A DNA stretch of 64,000 nucleotides from Hymenoscyphus infarciens. Its lineage: Eukaryota; Ascomycota; Leotiomycetes; Helotiales; Helotiaceae. The notes under the pieces are model-generated. The model ran no database searches, was not told where the DNA came from, and saw only the letters and a list, made by a program, of their open reading frames with translations. Of the stretch, positions 35,201 to 45,750 are shown piece after piece; positions within the stretch are counted from its first letter, which is position 1; each line of letters opens with the position of its first letter. Location: positions 1 through 64,000 of the forward strand of contig LLCB01000106.1 of assembly GCA_001414345.1 (NCBI GenBank). Direction: 5' to 3'. A program made the position numbers and the translations under genes.

Positions 35201-37080
35201 GTGCTTGACACACCCCCTTTTCACCCTGACCATACAGAGGATATGTAGGTATTGAGGAGGTGTTACACATGGATATATGCACTTATTCAGCTGTAGGCAG
35301 TTCAAGGGCCGAGGGTGCGGTCAAGGAGGGGAACGTTGGAGAGAGCGAGAATAAAGTCCAGGGGGACCTCAGATGGAGGGCTTGATGTGATTGATTCCGG
35401 ATTGAGGGCAGAGATCCGTTTTGCTGAATGGAGAAAGACGAGAGGCGAGGGGAGGCGAGGCGAGGCGAGGGGGGGGGGTCGATGTTAGTAGAGTAGCGAT
35501 GTGCTGGCTGAGAACAACATTGGTCGATGGCTTCGATGCTTCGCACGGAAATGCAAGAGACTCGTTCAGTTCTTGCCTATTCCAGCATTCCGGGCATCTG
35601 GGAAGTACAGTACCCCGTAGCATGATAATAGAGTGAGTATGGCGGGGTTTCCCCTCCCCTCCAGCTCCTCACCGATTTTCAGGGCATGGTGCTCTGGGCT
35701 TCTCTTGCATGTCCAGATGCAATCAATCTCGAATGCAGCTTGCAAATTCATTTCGTTGGGCTAGGTTGCTACCCTTTCTGGCTTAGGCTGTGTGAGAGGA
35801 ATTGCTAGCGTGTGCTAGGGCGGTACCTGGGGTAGGTACTTTTCGGATACGGATCCCCACTTTCTCGTGGATACCAGGAGGGAAAATGCAGGGCAACAGA
35901 TCCCCGTACATTCCCCGACAAGTGACGAAAGGGGAAATCAGAGAAGGGTATACGCAAAGGCTACAGTATAGTGTTTAGAAAATTAGCGAGCGATTTGAGA
36001 ATTAGAAGTTGCACCCTTTTATCTTATTGTGCGGCTATTCTCGTACAGGTGAAAATATTGTTTTAGAGGATTTCGGAGATTCAGGGAACCAACTCTGAAA
36101 TCTAATAATTATAATGGTTCTAGATTACTTCAAGCAAATTAAAGTAAAGTAGACGCAATTCCCTCTTCTCTTCTATAATGCAATAATACTCGTATTTGTA
36201 ACTCTAACCCTCGGATCTGATATCTCCGGCTTGTAGTAAGCAAAAGCCAACAGCTCTCACCCGCGTTTGACTCACTGAAATGGGCAGCTACGAACCTGTG
36301 AGCTTTGGAACGAGGCCTAACAACGCCTCGCGAGAGGCACGTTGCGGCCCCTCCCCATAATTACGGGACTTGCCTACGATGCGAAGGAAGGACAATTATC
36401 TAATTCAAGACAGATTTCATTTTTCTATGAATCTGGTTCGCGTGTGCTGTGCTGTAAATGATTAATAGAAGATCAAATTCCGATCTTCTCCACACAAGAC
36501 AATATTCTCTTTGCTCCACCGCTTTTCACCCCACTACCTATGATGAAATTCCAAATGCGGTGTGAAGATGTGTGTGTATGACTATGACTGCCAGGGGAGG
36601 AAGAAGAAAAATAAAAAGGATGGTATATCAGAAGAGCTGTATGAAATCTACACACCGCCAGCCAGCCCTACGCTCAGCTTTGAGCTCACTTGCCGGTACG
36701 GTACTGGAGATGTTGTCCTTGAGGATGGATCCCATTTTCTGCCGCGGGTCTTGGTTTGGGTCTCAGAGGAGGAATAAGGAGAATAAGGAGTGAGTGGTCC
36801 TCGTGCCTCGTCTTTGAAGATTAGGGCTCGGTGTGAGACGGTGGCTTCGCTCGCCATTGCCTGTGTTTTCGTCGTCACTTTTCTATGTAGACCGTTGTCT
36901 CTTCAGGCACTCGTTGAGCTACCACGCCAGCCGTCTAAAACCTGGCAGTGATAAATTATGATAAATTACTCTACTAGCTCTTCCTCGTCAGTCAGTAGGT
37001 AGTTAGTACTTGAAGTACGACACCGGTGCAGGAAGCGCAGAGTCAGGTCAGGTTCGAGATGCAAGAGCGGGTACTAGGTA
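29248..37080. other. Long gene-poor region upstream of creA
   Basis: 7.8 kb of near-normal composition containing only short frames on both strands, none recognised. The nearest certain genes are the PPR gene to the left and creA to the right. There are poly-C and poly-A runs (34408-34420, 32702-32711) and GAGGC(GAGGC) repeats at 35450-35475. The last kilobases may include distal creA regulatory sequence. Undetected spliced or non-coding genes are possible. Confidence 0.4.
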
Positions 37081-37968
37081 GTAATGGGTAATAGAAACAC
37101 CCCCCAGTCCCTACCTTAACCTCACTCTCCCTTCTCCACTATCCCGACACGACCCCGGCGCCATCGACGGATCCATCCATGGCTGATTCCCAGGTTCGAC
37201 TCCAAGGCTCCAAGGCTCCAAGGCTCCAAGCCCAAGCACGCCCCTAACCCCCTAACCCCGGTCGATTTCTCCTTCTTTTTCTCCCACGCTCACCCACGCC
37301 AACCCACACCATACCTAGGTACTCTAACCCACAGTCCAACCCACAGTCTACTAGTAACCCACAGTCTAACCCACAGTCTAATCCGCCCGGCGCAACTACG
37401 AGAAAGTTCAACTCCACCATCAGAAATCAAGCCATTCAAGCCCCCCCCCCCCAGTCCTGCCGCCGACGCTCTTCCGCCGTAAGTATAAGACGTCCCTGCC
37501 CACACCACACCACACCCCAACCCACGAAGAGCCACCAATTTTGCCATTTCTGCCCGCAGAAGAGCAACAACCCCCAACAGCGACCACACCCAACACCAAC
37601 ACCCTATAGTAGTATAACACCATAGGACAACCCCCCCCCCGCCCTCTACTATACCAACAACTGTACACCACATTCACCTCCACCACCTCCACCACCTCCG
37701 CCTCCACACTACAACCCTATCTATACCCGCGTTCCTCCGGACTTTGTACTAGTCGGCTCCCACGCTTGATAAAGACTTCTTTTTTCTCGCCCTCAACACC
37801 AAGAATACTCATCTACGCCTCTCTTCCCCAGGACCAAAAAATCTTCATCTTCACCTTCACAATTCTTTCCTACGCACTGCGTTCCAGTGTGCACCTTCGG
37901 GACCCCGGTCAATCATCGCACATTTCCCACGGGGGAATCCAACCTGCTATCGCTGCGGCGGCGATCAC
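37081..37968 (+). promoter_or_regulatory. creA proximal promoter / 5' leader, C-rich with short repeats
   Basis: Strongly C-rich on the coding strand, turning CT-rich towards the ATG, as in long 5' leaders of fungal regulatory genes. It contains an 8-bp repeat TCCAAGGC (37201-37230, nearly four copies) and a 12-bp repeat TAACCCACAGTC (37325-37380, four copies with a 6-bp interruption), plus two long C runs (37441-37452, 37628-37640). Transcription and upstream start codons were not determined. Confidence 0.6.
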
Positions 37969-39249
37969 ATGCAACGCGCTTCGTCGGCAGTAGATTTCAC
38001 GAGTCTGCTGAATCCACAGACAACCGTAGAAAGGGATCAGGAAGCTGCGAGGAGGAAACTGGCCCAGATCCAGCGGGAACAGCACGAAGCAGAGATGGCA
38101 GCCGTTAGCATGATGCCCTCGATGATCGGGGGTCAACATGGCGAGGACCGACAAGATCTCCCACGCCCTTACAAGTGTCCGCTCTGCGATAAGGCATTCC
38201 ACCGTCTCGAGCATCAAACCAGACACATTCGAACGCACACGGGCGAGAAGCCGCACGCCTGTCAATTCCCGGGCTGCACAAAGCGATTTTCGCGTTCCGA
38301 CGAGCTCACTCGACACTCGAGGATACACAACAACCCCAACTCGAGAAGGAGTAACAAGGCACAACATGTCAACCAGCAGGCGATGAACAATGGTGGGATG
38401 GAGCACGGCGCCGCCATGGCGACCATGATGCCACCCCCCAAGAACAACATGTCCCGATCTGCCCCAGCGTCAGCAATAGGATCTCCCAATGTCTCGCCCC
38501 CACACTCCTACGCCTCGTACTCGACGGCGATGCACTCGAATCTCAATCCCTACGGGCGAAGTCTGGGAGGCAGCCCCAACAATGGGCAAAATCTCGACAT
38601 CAACCTTCTGGCAACGGCGGCAACGCAGGTAGAGCGGGAGAGCACATTGGCCACCCACCACCCTCACCACAATTCCCGGCATCACCCGTATTATAGTCAT
38701 AGTAGTCACAACAGCAGAAACCACCTCCCTTCGCTTTCCGCCTATGCAATGTCGAGATCACACTCGCACGAGGACGATGACCACTATGCTCATCGTCACG
38801 CCAAGCGTTCCCGTCCAAACTCGCCCAACAGCACGGCTCCATCTTCCCCAACGTTCTCCCACGATTCATTGTCACCTACGCCCGACCATACTCCCTTGGC
38901 AACACCAGCTCACTCACCTCGTCTAAGGCCGTATGGTGGTGGTTATGATTTGCCTGGGATTCGCAACCTGTCATTACAGCATACCCCCGCCCTCGCCCCA
39001 ATGGAACCTCAACACTTGGATGGGCAATATCACAGCACTCCTCAGACTACATCTGCACCCAGAAGTGGGCTGACAATCAGTGATATCATGTCGAGAACGG
39101 ACGGCACTCAAAGAAAGCTTCCAGTTCCCCAAGTCCCTAAAGTTGCTGTTCAAGATTTGTTGACGACCGGCGAGAATGGATTCAACTCAAGTGGTCAGAG
39201 CAGCACAACAGGCAGTGTTGCCGGTAACGATCTTATGGACCGAATGTGA
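37969..39249 (+). CDS. creA: CreA/Cre1 carbon catabolite repressor (C2H2 zinc finger)
   Basis: Global repressor of alternative-carbon genes when glucose is present; binds SYGGRG sites in the nucleus. An intronless 426-residue frame. Two C2H2 fingers: C70/C73/H86/H90 and C98/C103/H116/H120, with the invariant segment [20 protein letters not shown] and [17 protein letters not shown]. The N-terminus [15 protein letters not shown] is the CreA signature. Further conserved features are a His/Ser-rich region, an acidic patch (HEDDDHY) followed by the basic [13 protein letters not shown] stretch, then the [20 protein letters not shown] block, and the C-terminal [13 protein letters not shown] repression region. 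Length is typical (about 400-430). The start is set by MQRASS. Autoregulation is known for the family; this sequence does not prove it. Confidence 0.96.
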   Translation: MQRASSAVDFTSLLNPQTTVERDQEAARRKLAQIQREQHEAEMAAVSMMPSMIGGQHGEDRQDLPRPYKCPLCDKAFHRLEHQTRHIRTHTGEKPHACQFPGCTKRFSRSDELTRHSRIHNNPNSRRSNKAQHVNQQAMNNGGMEHGAAMATMMPPPKNNMSRSAPASAIGSPNVSPPHSYASYSTAMHSNLNPYGRSLGGSPNNGQNLDINLLATAATQVERESTLATHHPHHNSRHHPYYSHSSHNSRNHLPSLSAYAMSRSHSHEDDDHYAHRHAKRSRPNSPNSTAPSSPTFSHDSLSPTPDHTPLATPAHSPRLRPYGGGYDLPGIRNLSLQHTPALAPMEPQHLDGQYHSTPQTTSAPRSGLTISDIMSRTDGTQRKLPVPQVPKVAVQDLLTTGENGFNSSGQSSTTGSVAGNDLMDRM

Positions 39250-41905
39250 TTTTCTGGACAGAATCAAAGACGCACGATAGAATGATGGTCAAGAAATTCC
39301 GCAATGGAATGTAGGCGTTCCTGGATTCTCTGAGAACACACGACTCATTATTACTTGATAATTCACCTGAGTTCTCAACCCAGCTCAAGATCTCCACTTT
39401 ACTCGAACCCTCGTATCACTTGCTTACAAGCTCTTCACGAACGAGATGAATTTGCCTTTTTTTCTTATTAATTGGATGGGTGTACTCATACAGCGCGCAA
39501 ATAGACATTTCCTTGGTTTTCTCTCGACTCGAATGAACGGCTTTGACGACTCTTTCTACAATGCCCCACTTATTATAATGTGGTCAAGCCCTTCTCTTCT
39601 TGAAGAGGTGGATCTTGTCTCTCGTCTGTTTCGCTTTTTTTCATATCCCTTTTTTTTCATGTTACTTCAGCGTCACTACCTCGCAAACTCATTAGAATTG
39701 GCCCCGGATGGACCCGGTAGCGTTGGGGGGTTGGCTGGAAATCTTATATTTTTTGGTGATTTGATTCCCCAACGGTTGTGCTTTACCTGGCTGGGACGGA
39801 AATTCTCGGGGGATGGTTTTTGGGATTGGGAAATCAAAGGAGTTTTTTTAGAATGCAAGTCAACTGACGGAAGTTGTTTTGCTTTGTTTACAGATAGTTA
39901 GGCCTACTCTTTTTTTTTTCTTTCAATCAATGGAGAGGATTCTTGATTGACATGATTTGTTTACAACTACTTGCTTGAAAGGTGATTTTGTGATTTGCAT
40001 CATTTTTCGATCTGTTCATGTGGGTGGAAGGTTCAGCCAGATGAGTTGAGTTGCGTTGAGTCGCACAAGAAATACGAACGGAGTACTTTCATTCGGAGGG
40101 GTAAAAGCCACTGGATCTCGATCTCGTCAACACCAACGAGTTCTGGTTGGATGGGATGATGATGGGTAAATTTTCACATGCGAATACTCTTTTCCCATCA
40201 AAACTTTGATAACTCAAGGAATTCAGGTAAGTGCGGGGTATGATACGATGTTGAATGGTTAGTCAGCCCATGTCACGTACGACGGAGACATATACAACCT
40301 ACATGTGAACTACCTACCACCTTGACCACTACCTGATAACCTAGGTCGGTAGTTGTCCTTTCATCCGTAAGACCCCTACTTGGTTGGTACATTTTTTTTC
40401 ATGTTTTGAAAGTACAGTAGGTAGTGAGGGTAGGAGTAAGTAGTTGGATGGATGGCCTTCCGGATGTTTTCCGAGTTCTCCACTGAGACTTGGGCTTGTC
40501 AGTTGCATCAAGTTGCATCCATGAGTAGTCCATCCCCACAGTTCGGCGATTTATTTAAGCTTTTGTAGATAAGGCTGGGCTGGTTCTGATGGTTGGTTGT
40601 TAGTGCTGTTGGTTAGTGGATATCAATTCCCGCCGTCCTTGAAGTGACGTGAGGGGGTGTCAGGCTCGTCGGCTGAAAACTTTTTCATAAAAGATAAATT
40701 ATACCCAAGTTATCTTCAGGTACAATTCTGTGAGCTGTCGGGTGGTGGCTTTGAATGATAGGTCTTCGGGTTGGGAGTTGGTCCCAGAGGGGGATTAAAG
40801 TTTGGTGGCTTGAAGCTTGAAGATTGCGGCGAGATTGTCAGAAACTAATGAGGTACCTGCGAAAGTATGGGGAAATGCCGATCCGAATGAGTCAGTTCAG
40901 CAGCTTGGAGCTCTCTGTCTGCTGTCACATGCGAAAGGGAGCTTTCCAACCACTTATCTCCGTTCCTCATGGTGTCGATATCTTCGATGCTGTGACGGGT
41001 CGGTGTTTCTATCAATCAATCGTAATCACTTCCTCATCTGATAACAAACCATAATTGCAGTCGAGTCGAGAGGGGCCGGCCATTTACTTTGTTCGCCTTT
41101 ATTCTCTTATTCTGCACTTCCCCTCTCATCCTCTCATGTGCCTGCTGGTATGCCAGGTGCTATACATCTCGATGTGTAGATGTGGCCTCCAAGTCTGGAG
41201 CCGAGTAAGCATACATGCAGGAAGCGCCTCGCTTGGAAGACGGAAGGAGCGGAAGAGCCATGCCTAATTAGAGGTGCATATCTGGAGGGAAGACAAGGGC
41301 AAGATATTTTTTGTCTTCCTGGTTTGCGGCCATGTTCTTCTTTCTCAATGGGGGACGATTCCCGTCTTTGCGGGGTGCGAATGGCTTCCTATGCCGAAAA
41401 CGTGCTCGGAAAGCTCATATACCTTGTCGCGCTATAGCTGGCGACGACGCGGCTTCAAAAAACCATACAGGTAGGGTTATGCGTCTGGCGTTTGGTACTG
41501 GAGGGATGGATGGAGATTTTTGGGTGTTCCAGGGGTCGGTCACCTTTTACCGCTGCGAGGTAGATGAGATGCGATACAAGCAAAGGAATTACCTATATTG
41601 CCGGACTGTACTGTGTGTACATGACCTTACATATGCAGAAGCTCCGGTCCGGCCTTTCAAAGTTAAAGGATGTAATGTATTAATCGACCGGCTCTGATGT
41701 ACCAGCGCCGGTGAGTGAGGGCTAGGGTTTGAAATTGCGAGATCGATTTTGAGGATGGGCCGCTGTTTTCGTAAGATTGAAGTTGTTGTTGTTGGCTTCT
41801 ATGGAGGAGTAGGTGGTGAGGAGTAACCATTGATGTCGGGGAATGGCTCGGTTGACAACCGCGGAGGTGGCAAAACGAGGGGTGTTAGGGGTAGGGAAAA
41901 GCAAC
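39250..41905. other. creA 3' flank and unassigned sequence
   Basis: 39250-39950 is T-rich and probably the creA 3' untranslated region; a 151-residue frame there has no homologue that I recognise. 39950-41905 contains only short or unrecognised frames, the longest being 128 residues at 41311-41697. The right end is the transposon insertion point. Confidence 0.45.
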
Positions 41906-42048
41906 TATGGTGGCTGTTAGCGACCCTCTCGGACATTTTGGAAAATCGACTTTTTACGCCTAAATATATTATAATTCAACGTACTCCACTACCACCTTTT
42001 ACACTTAATTATACTTCAAAGTTAAGAGAATTATATATTAAGGCTATT
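41906..42048 (+). repeat. Left terminal inverted repeat of the 3.85-kb transposon
   Basis: 143 bp matching the inverted 45601-45750 over its whole length. Differences are mostly C/T or G/A transitions plus one ~9-bp deletion after CGACTTTTT. The outer 40 bp kept high GC and are nearly identical at the two ends, so they escaped most RIP. Confidence 0.93.
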
Positions 42049-45000
42049 TAGGTGTACTAAAAATATATATATTTAATAAATTATAGTATTATTAGCGCTT
42101 TAAAACCAGTATTTCTACCCCTTCTAGTAACACTCTAGATAACCTAAAATCCACTTATTTAGGAGGACTAGGCTCAAAGTATATCCTACTACTATTATCT
42201 CCCTTTACTTCCTCTTCTTCTTCTTTATTAGGTTCGATATATCGTTCTCGGTTATTCTATAAAGGCTAGTTAGTATCTATATATACTATAACGTCTTATT
42301 TATACTCTCTACTATAATACTTAGGTCTATTACCTATCTCTTTCTCTACCTTAAGTATAAGAGCCTTTATAGTATTAATAAGGTCCTCTCCTCCTACTAG
42401 TATAACTAATTCCTTTATTTAATAGATATGTCTCTTAGTATATAATTCTATATAAAGATATAGGTAAAATTAAGTATATAGTATATTAAGCTCTAACTAT
42501 ATCTTATTAAAAAGGTTAAAGTCTTTGTTACTAGCCTCGAGCTAACCTATCTTAATCTTATTATATACTATATAAGTATTATTATTAAGATACTTAATAT
42601 TATTATAAAAAGAGACCTTCTTCTAGAGATCCTCCTATATCTCTAGATTAGCCTTATACTTATAGTTTCTAGTGTTATCGTCTTAATAATTATATATCTC
42701 GTCTAGCTTCTCTTATAATACTTCCTACTATTGCTAACGTTACTTTTAAATAGAGTATATATTATAGGTCTTAATAAACTCGTTAATCTAGTAGTAGATA
42801 ACGTTTATATAGATATATTATAAGGTAATCTAATTATACTTTAAACTATTAAAAAGACTCTTTTATTTAAGTACTTAAAAGTATCTTATTTACTAAGAAG
42901 TTTATTAATTAATTAGAGTACGCTACTATTGCTTAATACGCTAGTTTTTAGTAGAAGTGCTATATATCTAGGTCTTTAATATCCTTAAATTAGGCTTCTT
43001 TTTATATTATAAAAGAAGATAGTATACTACTATTAAAAGAGTCTCTATACCTTTATCTACTTATACTACTTTTAGAAAGCTATATTTACGTACTAATTAA
43101 AGGTAGTACTTTATAACTACGACCTAGGTATAGTTAGAAAGGCTAATAAAATATTCTAATATCTTATATAAGTAGGTGTTAATAAATCTATATATCTAAA
43201 AGCTATAGAAGGATAATTTATTATAGCTGTTAACACTTTATATCTAATTTAGTCTCTTAATAATAAACTACTTATAAACTCTCTTGAGAATATTTTTCCT
43301 AGCCTTAGTAGATATAGATACTATCTACTAATTTAATTAAGTAATCTCTCTTTTACTAATAAAGAAGCCTAGCTTATAATAAAGGTAAATATATATAGTA
43401 TAATAGCTATATTAGATTACTTAGCTAGATTTAAATTTATTTATAATAGTGTTAATAAGAGTAGTATCTTACTTAAGTATAGAAGGTTCTATTCGATAAA
43501 GTAAGAGCTTTTAATATATTCGAAGCCTTTAAAACTATTAATTAGATATTAGTATACTCTTAAATTAATTAAGTATATATAGGATTTTCTTATAAGTAAA
43601 GTCTTTATATTATAACTTTATAGTTAATTAAATAGCCTCTAAATTGTTAATAATATTAGGAATTTTTATAAGAAAGTTCTAAGCCTTGAACTTATACTAA
43701 AAGGTCTTTTTACTATTAAATATTAGTATATATTTACTCTATAGTAATAGAGTAAATTTAACTTACTTTATAATTAACCCTTTAACAGCTATCCTTTCTA
43801 TTATATACATAAGAGGCTTTTCTTTTATTATATATAAATTATATAACTCCTCTCTAACTACTACCTACTTTACTAAGCTAATTATTATAACTAAGAGCTG
43901 TTTAAAAGAACTAAGAGCTATTTAAAAGAAATATAAGAGAAATAGAAGAGAAATATAAGAGAAACGTAATTTAGATATAAAGTTAATCGATTTAAGTAGA
44001 TATATAATTATTTTTAAAATTATAGTAGAGTGAGGTTCTAGTTATATTAGAGTTATATAACACGATTTTTAGAAAGTAAAAGAAACTTATTAATAACCTT
44101 ACTTATTATAAAGCTATTTTAGAGTATTATAATAATATCTAATTAAATACTTTTTATAAGAGAAAGTGTTTATCTATATCTAAATAGCTTTTATTTTTAA
44201 TTTAAAATAAAAGAAATAAAAGATAGATAAAATATTAATATTATTATATTAAAAGAAGAAAACTCTATTTTAAATAAATTTTAACTAAAATTAAGGCTTA
44301 ATACTAGTATATAAGAGGCTTAAATCGCTTAGGAGTATAAGATAACCTCTTTCTTATACCTTTATAATTAACCTCTAGCTTACTCTTTACTACCTCGTCC
44401 TTTACTACCTTATTCTTTACTACTAGTAATACTTCTTCTAAAGCTTTAAATTTAACTAGCTTATCCTCTTCTATTAAAGGCTCTAATTTAGTCTTCTTAA
44501 TAAGCGATTTAGCTTTAGAATTTAATAAGTTTAAATCTAAAGATAAAAACGATAATTAAACTAACCTTTTACTAGTAGATACTTTATAAATCGCTAGTAA
44601 TAGTAATAATGCTTTCTTACTCTTTTTCAGCTTTGGTTTCTCTTTTTTAATAAATAGTAACTCCTTCTTATAGATTACTAGAAAGAATATATATATTACT
44701 TATTTAGGCTTATATATGTCTTTAAGATTAGCTACTATTATACTATCCTCTATATCTACTTCTTTAAAGACGTAGATTATTATAGGCTAAGTGCTACTTA
44801 TTAAGATCTTGAATTTAGCCTTCTTACTATTAAACTCCTTTTATAGTACCTTCTAATATACTTTGTTATACTTAGTATATATATTTAATAAATTAATAAG
44901 TTTTTGTAAAAACTTATTAATTTAGTCTCTAGTATTAATTAGTACCTCTTTCTTAAATTAATAGGTTATTATAGCACCTATAAAAGTAGCCTTTTTTAGA

Positions 45001-45600
45001 GGACGCTTATATAACTATATATAAATAGTTTAGTAAAAGGTAGCCTTCTTTTAATAGTGAAGATTAGGACTAAAGTTGTCTCTCCTTTTAAGTTAATCCT
45101 TTATAGCTTTATCCTTCTTTCTAGCCTTATTTCTTAGCTTAATAGCCTCCTTAGTATAATCTCTAAACTTTGATAAATTAGTAGTAGAAGAGTTATTACT
45201 ATTATATTCTTACTAATGCTTATTATTAGAGAAGGAGAGTAATTCGATTACTTTCTTACTCTTAAAGATACTCTTAAATTTTATAGCAGGTTCCTTTTAA
45301 ATTTAAAGCTTTTAGAGCTTAGTTTAAGGTATAGTAGTATTTTAGTTATAGCTATATTTACTATAAAAGATACTACTAATAGGCTTTCTATAGGTAAAGT
45401 AAAAAGGTATAGTAGCGATAGTATATAGAAGAGGTATATAGAAGAGAATTATAAATCTATAAGTATATAAAAGTAGCGGTAGGAGGATAATAGTAGGATC
45501 TAGAGCATAAGGCGTATAAGAGCAAGGACCTTAAATCGTACCTTTTTAACAACTATAACTCTTATAATAATCGAGTATATATAATTTTAATATAATCGAA

Positions 45601-45750
45601 TAGCCTTAATATATAATTCTCTTAACTTCGAAGTATAATTAAGTATAAAAGGTAGTAGTAGAGTACTTTAAATTATCATATATTTAGGCGCTAATACGCC
45701 AAAAAGTCGATTTTCTAAAATGTCCGAGAGAGTCGCTAACAGCCACCATA
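45601..45750 (-). repeat. Right terminal inverted repeat of the 3.85-kb transposon
   Basis: 150 bp, inverted counterpart of 41906-42048. It ends GTCGCTAACAGCCACCATA and carries the longer GGCG-TATTA-GCGCC version of the variable segment, itself a small palindrome. Confidence 0.93.

Larger units (their letters stand above)
41906..45750 (-). mobile_element. RIP-mutated DNA transposon with ~145-bp terminal inverted repeats
   Basis: A 3.85-kb element. The left terminus 41906-42048 and right terminus 45601-45750 are inverted repeats, starting TATGGTGGCTGTTAGCGA and ending inward at ATATATTAAGGCTA; the right copy has about 9 extra bases (GGCGTATTA region). It may be bounded by a TA duplication (Tc1/mariner-like), or by AGCAAC/AGTAAC (6 bp, one C-to-T difference). 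The interior is TA-rich. On the minus strand, reading frames persist in which nearly all stops are TAA/TAG where CAA/CAG (Gln) would fit: about 45520-44300 (Lys-rich, with LSKFRDYTKEAIKLRNKARK) and about 43890-43440 (with a Cys/Tyr-spaced VYNKRKASYVYNRKDSC segment that looks like a decayed zinc-binding motif). The superfamily is not assigned; no DDE motif was found by eye. Non-functional. Confidence 0.88.

Noticed and set aside
37190..37205. tRNA B-box-like GGTTCGACTCC
   Set aside because: No A box at proper distance and no cloverleaf; it runs directly into the TCCAAGGC repeat.
41311..41697. 128-residue plus-strand frame
   Set aside because: No recognised domain; probably chance frame in intergenic DNA next to the transposon.
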